A DNA stretch of 64,000 nucleotides from Rhodobacter huangdaonensis. GTDB lineage: Bacteria > Pseudomonadota > Alphaproteobacteria > Rhodobacterales > Rhodobacteraceae. Below are positions 8,635 through 17,311 of the stretch, piece after piece (the stretch's first letter is position 1; the number at the start of each line of letters is the position of its first letter). The stretch lies in NCBI RefSeq assembly GCF_004022465.1, contig NZ_SAVA01000001.1, forward strand, positions 124,001-188,000, given 5' to 3'. Made by a program: the position numbers and the translations under genes. The notes beneath the pieces are model-generated. The model saw only the letters and a list, made by a program, of their open reading frames with translations. It had not been told where the DNA came from and did no database searches.

Positions 8635-9675
8635 ATGACCGACCCGACCCTGATTTCCTTCGAGGCGCTTCTGGCGCGCGTGCAGGGCATTCTCGAACGC
8701 TGCGGCGTGCGCCCCGAAAGCGCCGCCGCCGTCGCGCAGGTGATCGTCGCGGGCGAGCGCGATGCGTGCAAGTCGCACGGCATCTACCGGCTCGAGGGCT
8801 GCCTGCGGGTGCTCGCCGCAGGCAAGGTCGATCCGCAGGCGGTGCCGCAGATCCATGACGCGGGCCGCGCGGTGATCGAGGTCGACGCCGGCGGCGGCTT
8901 CTCGAACCCGGCCTTCTATGCCGCCAAGGACCTGCTTGCCGCGCGGGCGAAGGAGATGGGCCTTGCCGCGCTGGTGATCCGCGACTGCCTGCATTTCTCG
9001 GCGCTGTGGCACGATGTCGAGGCGCTGGCCGCCGACGGGCTTGCCGCGCTCTCGATGTGCCCGAGCTATGCCTTCGTGGCGCCCGCTGGCGGGCGCGAGC
9101 CGCTTCTGGGCACCAACCCGATCGCCTTCGGCTGGCCGCGGGCGGGGGCGACGCCCTATGTCTTCGACTTCGCGACGAGCGTCGCGGCACGCGGCGAGAT
9201 CGAGCTGCACCGCCGCGCCGGCACGCCGATCCCCGAGGGCTGGGCCGTCGACCGCGAGGGCAAGCCCACGACCGACCCCGAGGCCGCGCTCGATGGCGCG
9301 ATGCTGACCTTCGGCGCGCACAAGGGCTCGGCGATCTCGACCATGGTCGAGCTGCTCTCGGGCGCGATGCTGGGCGAGTTCATGAGCCGCGAGGCGCTCG
9401 ATTTCATGGGCGGCTCGGCGGCACTGCTGCCGCGCCACGGGGCGCTGGTGCTGGCCCTCGATCCGCAGGTCTTTGCCGCCCGCAGCGGCCGCGATCCGAT
9501 CGCCGAGGGCGAGAAGCTGCTCACCGCGATCGGTGCGCAGGGCGCCCGCCTGCCCTCCGAACGCCGCTTTGCCGCCCGCGCGAAGGCGCTGCGCGACGGC
9601 ATCCCGCTGAGCGCGGCGGAACTTGCGCAGCTCGAGCGCTTCGAGCGCCTCGGCCTCGCCGCGCTCGACGCCTGA
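8635..9675 (+). CDS. Ldh2/MlySA-family NAD(P)H-dependent imine reductase, probable pyrroline-2-carboxylate reductase
   Basis: A 346-residue protein of the malate/L-lactate dehydrogenase-like (non-Rossmann) family. Key segments are AGERDACKSHGIYRLEG near the N-terminus, HFSALWHDVEALA, LLGTNPIAFGWPR, and FGAHKGSAISTMVELLSG. Members in hydroxyproline clusters reduce pyrroline-2-carboxylate to L-proline, and some also reduce piperideine-2-carboxylate to pipecolate. Two upstream genes (1709 and 6063) would produce its substrate. The ATG is preceded by CAAGGAGA, and the gene follows the XRE-cupin gene by 80 bases, probably as one transcript. It ends at a clear terminator. Confidence 0.88.
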   Translation: MTDPTLISFEALLARVQGILERCGVRPESAAAVAQVIVAGERDACKSHGIYRLEGCLRVLAAGKVDPQAVPQIHDAGRAVIEVDAGGGFSNPAFYAAKDLLAARAKEMGLAALVIRDCLHFSALWHDVEALAADGLAALSMCPSYAFVAPAGGREPLLGTNPIAFGWPRAGATPYVFDFATSVAARGEIELHRRAGTPIPEGWAVDREGKPTTDPEAALDGAMLTFGAHKGSAISTMVELLSGAMLGEFMSREALDFMGGSAALLPRHGALVLALDPQVFAARSGRDPIAEGEKLLTAIGAQGARLPSERRFAARAKALRDGIPLSAAELAQLERFERLGLAALDA

Positions 9676-9693
9676 GGCTTTCGCCAGACACGA

Positions 9694-9723
9694 AAAAGGC
9701 GCGGGTTTCGGCCCGCGCCTTTT
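9694..9723. terminator. Strong rho-independent terminator, probably bidirectional
   Basis: A 12-bp stem (9694-9705 with 9712-9723) has a GC core, a 6-base loop, an A-run on the left and T-run on the right. It lies between the convergent ends of the reductase (9675) and the ABC ATPase (9769), so it can stop transcription from both sides. Confidence 0.9.
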
Positions 9724-9768
9724 GTCATTGAAGGGCTCCCGGCGGCCCGAGGCCACCGGGACAGGATC

Positions 9769-10491
9769 TCAGCGCACGCTGGCGAGGAACTTGCGCGTCT
9801 CGGGGTGCTGCGGATCGTTGAACAGCTGATCGGGCACGCCGATCTCGGCCATGATCCCCTTGTGGAAATAGGCGACCCGGTCCGACACGTCGCGCGCGAA
9901 GGCCATCTCGTGCGTGACGCAGATCATCGTCATGCCTTCCTCGGCCAGCATCTTCAGCGTCTCGAGCACCTCGCCCACCAGCTGCGGGTCAAGCGCCGAG
10001 GTGACCTCATCGAACAGCATGTAATCGGGCGACATGGCAAGCGCGCGGGCAATCGCCATGCGCTGCTGCTGGCCCCCCGACAGCCGGGTCGGATAGGTCG
10101 AGAGCTTCTCGCCCAGACCGACGTGCTTGAGCTGCTTCTCGGCGATCGCCTCGGCCTCGGCCTTGCCCATGCCCAGCACCTTGCGCGGCGCGAGGGTGAC
10201 GTTTTCCAGCACGGTCAGATGCGGGAAGGCGTTCCACTGCTGGAACACGATGCCGATCTTCTGGCGCAGCTTGTTCAGGTTGGTCGACTTCGCATGCACC
10301 TCGGTGCCATCGACGAGGATCTTGCCCTTGTCGATCGGCTCGAGCCCGTTGATGCAGGTCAGCAGCGTCGACTTCCCCGAGCCCGAGCCGCCAATCACGG
10401 TGACCACCTCGCCCTTCTGCACGGTCAGGTCGATGCCCTTGAGAACCTCGAGCTGGCCAAAGGATTTGTGGACGTTCTGGATCTCAATCAT
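9769..10491 (-). CDS. Polar amino acid ABC transporter ATP-binding protein (GlnQ/HisP type)
   Basis: A 240-residue ATPase. It shows Walker A GGSGSGKST, a Q-loop FQQWNAFPHLTVLENV, the signature LSGGQQQRMAIARAL, Walker B MLFDEVTSALD and H-loop CVTHEMAFA, the set typical of the HisP/GlnQ group. ATG 10491 was chosen because AAGGTGG lies just upstream; an in-frame start at 10530 would intrude into the permease gene. It overlaps the end of the upstream permease by 8 bases. It is the last gene of a binding protein-permease-permease-ATPase operon running leftward from 12699, which probably imports hydroxyproline, proline or related amino acids. Confidence 0.95.
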   Translation of the reverse strand: MIEIQNVHKSFGQLEVLKGIDLTVQKGEVVTVIGGSGSGKSTLLTCINGLEPIDKGKILVDGTEVHAKSTNLNKLRQKIGIVFQQWNAFPHLTVLENVTLAPRKVLGMGKAEAEAIAEKQLKHVGLGEKLSTYPTRLSGGQQQRMAIARALAMSPDYMLFDEVTSALDPQLVGEVLETLKMLAEEGMTMICVTHEMAFARDVSDRVAYFHKGIMAEIGVPDQLFNDPQHPETRKFLASVR

Positions 10492-11137
10492 TGGACCACC
10501 TTTTTTCGAGATATCCGCCGAACCGCGCAAGCGGGAAGCTGATGATGAAGTAGAAGGCGCCGCAGATCAGGAGCAGGAACAGCGGCTCCTGCAGGCGCGT
10601 GATGAGGATCTGGGTCGATTTCAGCAGCTCGGTGACCTGCACGACATAGACGAGCGCCGAGTCCTTCATCACCCCGAGCGCGAGGCCGATCCAGGACGGC
10701 AGCGCGATCCGCGTGGCGAGCGGCAGCACGATATAGCGCATGTCCTGCAGCCAGCTCATGCCGAGCGAGCGCGCCGCACGGCGGGTGGTGGCAGGCACGG
10801 CATGGATGCCGCCGCGCACGATCTCGGTGCAATAGGCCGCGGTATAGAGCGACAGCACCATGCAGGCGACGGTCAGCCCCGAGATATGCAGCCGCAGCAC
10901 CATGCCGACGAAGGCATTGGCCAGCACCAGCTGGATCAGCAGCGGCACCGAGCGGAAGATGTCGAGCACGAAGGTCACCGGCGCGAACCAGATCGGGCCG
11001 AGCTGGCCGCGCAGCACGCCGAAGACGATGCCGAGGAGCGTGCCGATGCAGACCGAAATCGCGGTGACGAAGATCGTCATCCCCGCGCCCTTGGCGAGGA
11101 AGATCAGATCGGCCGAGGTGAGGGCGGTGTGAAACAT
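10484..11137 (-). CDS. Polar amino acid ABC transporter permease (HisM/GlnP type)
   Basis: A 217-residue inner-membrane permease with about five hydrophobic helices. The EAA-type coupling motif is visible as TRRAARSLGMSWLQDMRYIVLP in the C-terminal half, with GGIHAVPA just before it, as in the HisMQ family. It is the second permease of the operon; it follows the first by 13 bases and overlaps the ATPase gene start by 8 bases. The pair would form the heterodimeric channel. Confidence 0.93.
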   Translation of the reverse strand: MFHTALTSADLIFLAKGAGMTIFVTAISVCIGTLLGIVFGVLRGQLGPIWFAPVTFVLDIFRSVPLLIQLVLANAFVGMVLRLHISGLTVACMVLSLYTAAYCTEIVRGGIHAVPATTRRAARSLGMSWLQDMRYIVLPLATRIALPSWIGLALGVMKDSALVYVVQVTELLKSTQILITRLQEPLFLLLICGAFYFIISFPLARFGGYLEKRWSND

Positions 11138-11150
11138 GATCGGTCCTCCC

Positions 11151-11816
11151 TCAGTACCGGAACAGGCGCGACGCGATCAGGCGCGCACCGAGCGTGATGA
11201 TCTTGGTGATGACGTAGAAGATCACCGCCGCGATCGCGAAAAGCTCGAAGGTGCGGAAGGTCAGCGCGTTGAGGTCCTGGGTGACGCCGTAAAGGTCGGT
11301 GTTCATCCCCACGGTGACGCCAAGCGAGGTCATCAGCACCGCCCAGACCATCTGGTTGGTCATCGGCAGGAAGGCGATGCGCAGCATCTGCGGCAGGATG
11401 ATATAGCGGAAGGCCTGCAGCTGCGACATGCCGAGCGACCGGCCGGCGCGGGTCTGGGTGTCGGGAATGGCCTTGAGTGCGCCGCGGAAGTTCTCGGCGA
11501 GATAGCCCGCGTTGTTGAAGGTGATGCCGATCAGCAGCGAGGTGAAGGGGCTGAAGTGGATGCCGAAGCTCGCCACGCCGAAATGCGCCATGTAGATCTG
11601 AAAGAGCGCCGGCGTGTTGCGGGCGATCTCGACCCAGGTGGTTGCGATCGCCTTGAGCGGGCGCGAGCCGGACAGGCGCAGCAGCGTGAGAAGGATGGCG
11701 AGCGCGATGCCGATCAGCATCGACAGCACCGCCACTTCCATCGTCACCGCCGCACCGTCCAGCATCTTCGGAAGCCGGGCGAGCGCCTGGTTCCATTGGA
11801 AGGTGTAACCGAACAT
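11151..11816 (-). CDS. Polar amino acid ABC transporter permease (HisQ/GlnP type)
   Basis: A 221-residue permease. The family signatures ARNTPALFQIYMAHFG and the EAA loop (GRSLGMSQLQAFRYIILP) are present between about five transmembrane helices. It follows the binding-protein gene after a 76-base gap containing a perfect hairpin (11853-11873), which may stabilise the upstream message or lower permease expression relative to the binding protein. With the 10484 permease it would form the channel. Confidence 0.93.
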   Translation of the reverse strand: MFGYTFQWNQALARLPKMLDGAAVTMEVAVLSMLIGIALAILLTLLRLSGSRPLKAIATTWVEIARNTPALFQIYMAHFGVASFGIHFSPFTSLLIGITFNNAGYLAENFRGALKAIPDTQTRAGRSLGMSQLQAFRYIILPQMLRIAFLPMTNQMVWAVLMTSLGVTVGMNTDLYGVTQDLNALTFRTFELFAIAAVIFYVITKIITLGARLIASRLFRY

Positions 11817-11852
11817 TGCAGGGTCCTGCCTGTTGGGGAGCGAAAGGAAAGA

Positions 11853-11873
11853 CGGCGCGGAAGGTCCGCGCCG
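11853..11873. promoter_or_regulatory. Intercistronic hairpin after the amino-acid binding-protein gene
   Basis: A perfect 9-bp inverted repeat (11853-11861 with 11865-11873, 3-base loop) without a U-run lies between the binding-protein stop and the first permease start. Hairpins in this place commonly protect the binding-protein message from 3' decay and so give excess binding protein. Confidence 0.65.
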
Positions 11874-11892
11874 CCGGTATTCCCGTTTCCGC

Positions 11893-12699
11893 TCAGCGGT
11901 AGGCGTTCGGAACGGTCAGCGAGGGCAGCGCGCCGCCGACCCACTTCTCGTAGAGTTCCGCATAGCGGCCGGTGCGGACCTGCTGGTTCACGAAGAGGTT
12001 CAGATAGTTGATCAGCCCGTATTCGTCGCGGTTGGTGAACAGCGCGACATAATCGGTGTCGAAGGGCGCCTTGCCGACGACCGAGATGCCCGGGAAGTTG
12101 CCGGTCTTCACGTTCGCCATCGCCACGGTCGAGGTCGAGACGGTGGCGTCGATCTGGCCCTGGCTCAGCGCGAGGAAGACGTCGGCCTGGGTCTGGTAGG
12201 GACGGAACTCGCCCGTGCCCCATTCCTGCACCTGCTTTTCAAGCGCGATCGCCTCGAAGGTGCCGGCGGTGGCGCCGACGGTGTGGCCCTTCATGTCGTC
12301 GAAGGACTTGATGCCCGACTTTTCATTCGCGGTCACCGCCATCTCGAAGGCGAAGTAGGGGACCGAGAAGCCCACGGTCTTCGCGCGTTCGAGCGTGTCC
12401 GAGGTCGAGGCGACGCCGACATCGACGCGGCCCGACATCAGCGCCGGGATCCGCTCGGGGAACGGCGTCTCGACGATCTCGGCCTTCACGCCGAGCGCCT
12501 TGGCGAGGTCGTTGCAATAGTCGACGTCGAAGCCGATCGGCTCGTTGTTGGCGTCGCGCATGCCCATCGGCGGGAAATCGAGCACGACCGCGCAGCGCAG
12601 CGTGCCCGAGGAGATGATGTCATCGAGCTTGTCAGCCTGGGCAACACCGGCAAAGCCGGTCGCGGCGACCAGTGCGGCGGCAAGGGTGATCATTTTCAT
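11893..12699 (-). CDS. Periplasmic polar amino acid-binding protein (SBP family 3)
   Basis: A 268-residue solute-binding protein. A cleavable signal peptide (MKMITLAAALVAATGFAGVAQA) is followed by DKLDDIISSGTLRCAVVLDFPPMG, a typical family 3 start. Later come GFDVDYCNDLAKALG, RVDVGVASTSDT, and DDMKGHTVGATAGTFEA. It is the first gene of the uptake operon and is transcribed away from the semialdehyde dehydrogenase gene. The position inside a hydroxyproline catabolic cluster suggests hydroxyproline or proline as ligand; this is inference. Confidence 0.93.
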   Translation of the reverse strand: MKMITLAAALVAATGFAGVAQADKLDDIISSGTLRCAVVLDFPPMGMRDANNEPIGFDVDYCNDLAKALGVKAEIVETPFPERIPALMSGRVDVGVASTSDTLERAKTVGFSVPYFAFEMAVTANEKSGIKSFDDMKGHTVGATAGTFEAIALEKQVQEWGTGEFRPYQTQADVFLALSQGQIDATVSTSTVAMANVKTGNFPGISVVGKAPFDTDYVALFTNRDEYGLINYLNLFVNQQVRTGRYAELYEKWVGGALPSLTVPNAYR

Positions 12700-12802
12700 T
12701 GGTTGGGAACCCCTCTGTTGATTCTGGAGTCAAGATGAAGCGTTTTTCCCTTTCTTGCAAGAAATTTTCATATAAGAAAAATACTGGTGTATCGGGAAAA
12801 TT

Positions 12803-12834
12803 TTGACTATGAGCAGCTCAAGCGTAATCGCTTG
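12803..12834 (+). promoter_or_regulatory. Candidate promoter with palindromic operator for the semialdehyde dehydrogenase gene
   Basis: In the 246-base divergent gap (12700-12945) TTGACT (12803-12808) is followed after 16 bases by TAATCG (12825-12830). The -10-like element lies inside a perfect 6-bp inverted repeat, CAAGCG-TAAT-CGCTTG (12819-12834), and a further half-like TGCGCTTGG lies at 12841-12849. A repressor at this palindrome would block the promoter. The gap is also AT-rich at 12740-12800, with short A/T palindromes that may hold the uptake-operon promoter on the other strand. Confidence 0.5.
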
Positions 12835-12945
12835 AATTCATGCGCTTGGAACCCGACGATGGCGGCGTTTTCCGCGCCGACATGTCGCCGTGAAGCGCCC
12901 GTCGCGGGCCCGCCCCGTCGGACGGCCCACCTGAAAGGACACGCA

Positions 12946-14460
12946 ATGACCTTTACCCCCCATGGCAAGCACCTGATCGCCGGTGACTGGATCGGCACCG
13001 AGGAGACCTTCCTCTCCGCCCCCGCCCACGGCACCGCCCATGCCTTCTCGGTCGGCACGCCCGAGCTGGTCGACGCCGCCGCCCGCGCCGCGGAAGAGGC
13101 GTTCTGGAGCTATGGCTATACCACCCGCGCCGAGCGCGCCGCCTTCCTGAACGCCATTGCCGACGAGATCGAGGCCCGCGCCGAGGCGATCACCGAGATC
13201 GGCACCTCGGAAACCGGCCTGCCCGTCGCCCGCCTGCAGGGCGAGCGCGGCCGCACCACCGGCCAGCTGCGGCTCTTTGCCGAGCACATCCTGAAGGGCG
13301 CCTATCTCGACCGTCGCCATGACGTGGCGCTGCCCGACCGCGCCCCCCTGCCGCGCCCGGACCTGCGCATGATGCAGCGCCCGATCGGCCCGGTCGCGGT
13401 CTTCGGCGCCTCGAACTTCCCGCTCGCCTTCTCGACCGCGGGCGGCGACACCGCGGCCGCGCTTGCCGCCGGCTGCCCGGTGGTGGTGAAGGGCCATGGC
13501 GCGCATCCCGGCACCGGCGAGATCATCGCCGAGGCGATCCATGCCGCGGTGGCGAAATGCGGCATGCCGAAGGGGGTGTTCTCGCTCGTGCAAGGCGGCA
13601 ACCGTCGCGTCGGCGAGGCGCTGGTGCAGCATCCCCGCATCAAGGCGGTGGGCTTCACCGGCTCGCTCGGCGGCGGCCGCGCCCTCTTCGACCTCTGCGC
13701 GCAGCGCCCCGAGCCGATCCCCTTCTTCGGCGAGCTCGGCGCGGTGAACCCGATGTTCATGCTGCCGCAGGCGATCGCGCGGCGCGGGGCCGAGCTGGGC
13801 CGGGGCTGGGCGGGCTCGCTCGCCATGGGCGCGGGCCAGTTCTGCACCAACCCGGGCATCGCGGTGGTGATCGCCGGCCCCGAGGCCGACGCCTTCGTCG
13901 AGGCCGCCCGTGCGGCGCTGTCGGAAACCGGCGCGCAGGTGATGCTGACCGACGGCATCGCCCAGGCCTATTCCAAGGGCGCATCGGTGATCGGCGAACA
14001 GGCCGGGGTGCAGACGCTGATCACCTCGATGTGCGACCGGCGCGAGGCGAAGCCCTTCCTGTTCCGCGTTCAGGCAGAGGACTGGCTTGGCAATCACGCG
14101 CTCTCCGAAGAGGTGTTCGGGCCGCTCGGCCTTGTGGTCGTGGCGCGCGACGCCGACGAGATGGACCGCGTCGCGCGCAGCTTCGTCGGCCAGTTGACCA
14201 CCACGCTGCACATGGATGACGACGACGCCGCCCTCGCCCGCCGGCTGCTGCCGGTGCTCGAGCGGATGGCGGGCCGGGTGCTGGCGAACGGCTTCCCGAC
14301 CGGTGTCGAGGTCTGCGACGCGATGGTCCATGGCGGGCCCTACCCGGCCTCGACCAATTTCGGCGCGACCTCGGTCGGCACGCTGTCGATCCGCCGCTTC
14401 CTGCGGCCGGTGTGCTACCAGAACCTGCCCGAGGCGATCCTGCCCGCCGATCTGGCCTGA
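12946..14460 (+). CDS. 2-oxoglutarate semialdehyde dehydrogenase (aldehyde dehydrogenase family)
   Basis: A 504-residue ALDH. Asn157 lies in FGASNFPLAFS, the nucleotide-binding Gly in FTGSLGGGRALFD, the general base Glu263 in FFGELGAVNP and the catalytic Cys300 in GAGQFCTNPG. The GAVNPMF/QFCTNPG pattern and length fit the KGSADH group, which oxidises 2-oxoglutarate semialdehyde to 2-oxoglutarate in hydroxyproline and sugar-acid pathways. This completes the 4-hydroxyproline route to the TCA cycle. ATG 12946 is used because GAAAGGA precedes it; the in-frame extension to 12787 crosses the promoter region. Confidence 0.92.
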   Translation: MTFTPHGKHLIAGDWIGTEETFLSAPAHGTAHAFSVGTPELVDAAARAAEEAFWSYGYTTRAERAAFLNAIADEIEARAEAITEIGTSETGLPVARLQGERGRTTGQLRLFAEHILKGAYLDRRHDVALPDRAPLPRPDLRMMQRPIGPVAVFGASNFPLAFSTAGGDTAAALAAGCPVVVKGHGAHPGTGEIIAEAIHAAVAKCGMPKGVFSLVQGGNRRVGEALVQHPRIKAVGFTGSLGGGRALFDLCAQRPEPIPFFGELGAVNPMFMLPQAIARRGAELGRGWAGSLAMGAGQFCTNPGIAVVIAGPEADAFVEAARAALSETGAQVMLTDGIAQAYSKGASVIGEQAGVQTLITSMCDRREAKPFLFRVQAEDWLGNHALSEEVFGPLGLVVVARDADEMDRVARSFVGQLTTTLHMDDDDAALARRLLPVLERMAGRVLANGFPTGVEVCDAMVHGGPYPASTNFGATSVGTLSIRRFLRPVCYQNLPEAILPADLA

Positions 14461-14539
14461 CCCCCGCGCCTGCGGCCCTGACCGGGGCCGCAGGCCGTCC
14501 CTCTTGCCCCGGCGACCCGCGCCCGGCTATAGCGAGAGC

Positions 14540-14881
14540 ATGACAGACACCCTGCCCCCGTGCCCCGAATGCCGTTCCGCCTATACCTATGAGGCGGATT
14601 CCCTGCTTGTTTGCCCCGAATGCGGGCATGAGTGGTCGCGCGACGCCGCGCCCGAAGGCGGCCTCGAGGTGCGCGACAGCGTCGGCAATCCGCTCGCCGA
14701 CGGCGACAGCGTGACGGTGATCAAGGATCTCAAGCTCAAGGGTTCCTCGACCGTCATCAAGGTCGGCACCAAGGTGCGCGGCATCCGTCTGGTCGACGGC
14801 GATCACGACATCGACTGCAAGATCCCCGGCATCGGCCAGATCGGCCTGAAGTCGCAATTCGTGAAGAAGGTCACCGACTGA
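14540..14881 (+). CDS. yjdM: YjdM/PhnA-family zinc-ribbon protein
   Basis: A 113-residue protein with an N-terminal zinc ribbon (CPEC at residues 8-11 and CPEC again before GHEWSRD) and a C-terminal domain with VRDSVGNPLADGDSVTVIKDL and KGSSTVIKVGTKVRGIRL. This is the whole YjdM (formerly PhnA) architecture. The family's function is not established; despite the old name it is not a proven phosphonoacetate hydrolase. It stands alone between the dehydrogenase gene and a long gap. Confidence 0.93.
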   Translation: MTDTLPPCPECRSAYTYEADSLLVCPECGHEWSRDAAPEGGLEVRDSVGNPLADGDSVTVIKDLKLKGSSTVIKVGTKVRGIRLVDGDHDIDCKIPGIGQIGLKSQFVKKVTD

Positions 14882-15118
14882 GCCAGCCGGCGCCCGCCCC
14901 GGCACCGGGGCGGCATGCGCTGCGGGCGCGCCGGCCGCCTCCCGCCTCTCCTGCCCCTCCCGCCCGCTGACCCGCGCCGGGGGCGGCTCTGCGCTGCGGG
15001 GCCCTCCCGGCCTGACCGGGGGCGCCAGCCCCGGCCCCCGCACCCGCACAGATCCCCGCTTCATCGCCGCCCCGATCCGCGCCGAGGCTCCGCCCCCCGG
15101 AGGGCCGGGCCGAAACGC

Positions 15119-15144
15119 AAAAACCGCGACACGGGTGTCGCGGT
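15119..15144 (-). terminator. Terminator for the tctCBA operon in the 14882-15226 gap
   Basis: A perfect inverted repeat (15123-15132 with 15135-15144, effectively a 9-bp stem and 4-base loop) has AAAAA on its left, so on the minus strand it is a stem followed by TTTTT. It lies about 80 bases past the tctA stop at 15227. The rest of this 345-base gap is very GC-rich with short stem-forming stretches; I see no gene in it. Confidence 0.85.
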
Positions 15145-15226
15145 CGCAGGCGGCCGCCGAAGGCCGCAGAGCAGGTGGCGCGCCGCCCTCGAAGGGGAAG
15201 GACGGGGCGGCGCGCCGGGCGGGGCC

Positions 15227-16777
15227 TCAGTCGGCCTCGTCCATCTCTTCGCCGGCCTCGCCGTGGCGGGCGGCCTGCATCCGGCTGCGCATCACCTTGC
15301 CCACCACCATCGGCAGGATGAAGCCGACGATCGCGATGCCCCACAGGATCCAGTCGAGCGGGCTCGAGAGCAGCACGCCCCAGTCGCCGTTCGAGATCGT
15401 CACCGCGCGGCGCAGGTTGTTCTCCATCTGGTTGCCGAGCAGCGTGCCGAGAATGACCGGCACCAGCGGCACGTCGAGCTTGCGCAGCGCCCAGCCCATC
15501 ACCCCGAAGCCGACCATCAGGTAAAGGTCGAAGGGCGAGCCCGAGATGCCGTAGATGCCGACGAAGCTGACCATCGCAACGGCCGGCATCAGGATCCGCG
15601 GCGGGATCAGCAGCAGACGCGAGAACAGGCCGACCATCGGGATGTTGAGCGCGAGCAGCATCACGTTCGCGATGAAGAGCGCCGCGATCAGGCCCCAGAC
15701 GACATCCGGGTTCTTGGTGAAGAGCAGCGGACCGGGGGTGATGTTCAGGCTCAGCAGCACGGCAAGCAGCACCGCCGTGGTGCCCGAGCCCGGCACGCCA
15801 AGCGCCAGCATCGGCACCAGCGCGCCACCGGCGGCGGCGTTGTTGCCCGCCTCGGGGGCGGCGACGCCGCGCGGATCGCCCTTGCCGAAGGTGCCCTCGC
15901 GGTCGACGAGCTTCTTCTCCATCGAATAGCTGAGGAAGGCCCCGAGCGAGGCCCCTGCCCCCGGCAGCACCCCCGCGATGAAGCCCAGAACCGAGCTGCG
16001 CAGCATCGTCGGCGCGGTCTTCATCAGGGTCTTCGCCGAGGGCGTGAGACGGCCGATCACCATCGACTTGTGCGCCGCGTCGCTGTCACCGTGGCGGTGC
16101 TCGAGGAAGACGAAGACCTCGGACAGCGCAAAGAGGCCGACGATCGCGACGAGGAAGTCGATGCCGTCATAGAGATGCACCTCGCCGAAGGTGAAGCGCG
16201 GCACGCCGGTCTGAGTGTCGACGCCGACCATCGCAAGGCCAAGGCCAAGCGCGGCGGCAAAGGCGGATTTCGCCTGGTTCGAGGCGCTGACGCCACCGAG
16301 CGTGGCGAAGGCCAGCGCGAAGAGGGCGAAATACTCGTCCGGCCCGAACAGGAGCGCGATCTTCACCAGCTGCGGGGCGAGCAGGATCAGCCCCCAGGTG
16401 GCGATGAAGGAGCCGACGAAGGAGGCGATGCCCGACAGCGACAGCGCCTCGCCGGCGCGGCCGGCCTTGGCCATCGGATAGCCGTCGAGACAGGTCATCA
16501 CCGCCGGCTCGTCGCCCGGGATGTTGAGCAGGATCGAGCTGATGCGCCCGCCATACATCGCCCCGTAATAGACCGAGGTCAGCAGGATCAGCGCGGGCGT
16601 GGCGCCCAGACCGAGGGTGAAGGCGAGCGGAATGAGGATCGCGACGCCGTTCGAGGGCCCAAGCCCCGGCAGCGCGCCCATGACCGTGCCAAGCGCCGCG
16701 CCGAGAAGGGCGAGCGCCAGATTCTGCCAGGTGATCGCGATCGCGAAACCGTCGGCAAGGTGGGAAAGCGTGTCCAT
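15227..16777 (-). CDS. tctA: Tripartite tricarboxylate transporter large permease TctA
   Basis: A 516-residue polytopic membrane protein (about 11-12 helices). The family motif GALPGLGPSNGVAILIPL lies near residue 35, with a second conserved glycine/proline-rich motif GFIAGVLPGAGASLGAFLSY in the middle; both are typical of TctA permeases. It follows tctB by 9 bases and tctC. Together they form a sodium- or proton-driven carboxylate uptake system that depends on the periplasmic TctC; the substrate (citrate or another carboxylate) cannot be read from sequence. Confidence 0.96.
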   Translation of the reverse strand: MDTLSHLADGFAIAITWQNLALALLGAALGTVMGALPGLGPSNGVAILIPLAFTLGLGATPALILLTSVYYGAMYGGRISSILLNIPGDEPAVMTCLDGYPMAKAGRAGEALSLSGIASFVGSFIATWGLILLAPQLVKIALLFGPDEYFALFALAFATLGGVSASNQAKSAFAAALGLGLAMVGVDTQTGVPRFTFGEVHLYDGIDFLVAIVGLFALSEVFVFLEHRHGDSDAAHKSMVIGRLTPSAKTLMKTAPTMLRSSVLGFIAGVLPGAGASLGAFLSYSMEKKLVDREGTFGKGDPRGVAAPEAGNNAAAGGALVPMLALGVPGSGTTAVLLAVLLSLNITPGPLLFTKNPDVVWGLIAALFIANVMLLALNIPMVGLFSRLLLIPPRILMPAVAMVSFVGIYGISGSPFDLYLMVGFGVMGWALRKLDVPLVPVILGTLLGNQMENNLRRAVTISNGDWGVLLSSPLDWILWGIAIVGFILPMVVGKVMRSRMQAARHGEAGEEMDEAD

Positions 16778-16786
16778 GATCTCTCC

Positions 16787-17218
16787 TCAGAAGCCAAGCG
16801 GGCCGCGCGCGAGCGACAGCCCGAGCGCGAGGTGGAAGATGGCATAGATGCCAAGCGCGATGCCGACGCCGACGATCGCGCTCTCGAGCGGGCGCGAGCC
16901 GAGCCGCCAGGCGAGATAGGCCGAGGCCAGCGCCGTCGCGACGACGAAGCCCAGAACCGGCAGCAGCGTGGCGTAAAGGATCAGCACGACGCTTGCGGCG
17001 GCAAGCTCGGCCAGCCGCTTCAGGCCCGGCCAGACCGGGTCGGCATCGGGTTTCAGCGCGATCGCGGCCGAGGCGAGGCCCAGCACCGCAGCGATGATGA
17101 GGGGGAAGGCCTTGGGCCCGACCGCATCCGAGAGGAAGCTTTCCTCGATCGAAAGGGCCGAAAGCGCGAAGCCGATGGCGAGCAGGACGCCGAAGATACC
17201 GAAGATACGGTCGCTCAT
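16787..17218 (-). CDS. tctB: Tripartite tricarboxylate transporter small permease TctB
   Basis: A 143-residue protein with four hydrophobic helices (for example IFGVLLAIGFALSALS at the start and AIVGVGIALGIYAIFHLAL near the end), the standard TctB size and topology. TctB proteins are poorly conserved in sequence, so the call rests largely on position between tctC and tctA. A hairpin at 17256-17278 lies between tctC and this gene. Confidence 0.9.
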   Translation of the reverse strand: MSDRIFGIFGVLLAIGFALSALSIEESFLSDAVGPKAFPLIIAAVLGLASAAIALKPDADPVWPGLKRLAELAAASVVLILYATLLPVLGFVVATALASAYLAWRLGSRPLESAIVGVGIALGIYAIFHLALGLSLARGPLGF

Positions 17219-17255
17219 GGAAGTCTCCCGAGGCTGGCGGACCCGTCGGGAGAAA

Positions 17256-17278
17256 CGGGCGGCACGATGTGCCGCCCG
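17256..17278. promoter_or_regulatory. Intercistronic hairpin after tctC
   Basis: A perfect 10-bp inverted repeat (17256-17265 with 17269-17278, 3-base loop), without a U-run, lies between the tctC stop (17312) and the tctB start (17218). Its position matches the hairpin after the amino-acid binding-protein gene at 11853, so the same role in message stability is likely. Confidence 0.65.
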
Positions 17279-17311
17279 CCCCCTGCAACGGATCGGATAC
17301 GGGTTACCGGA

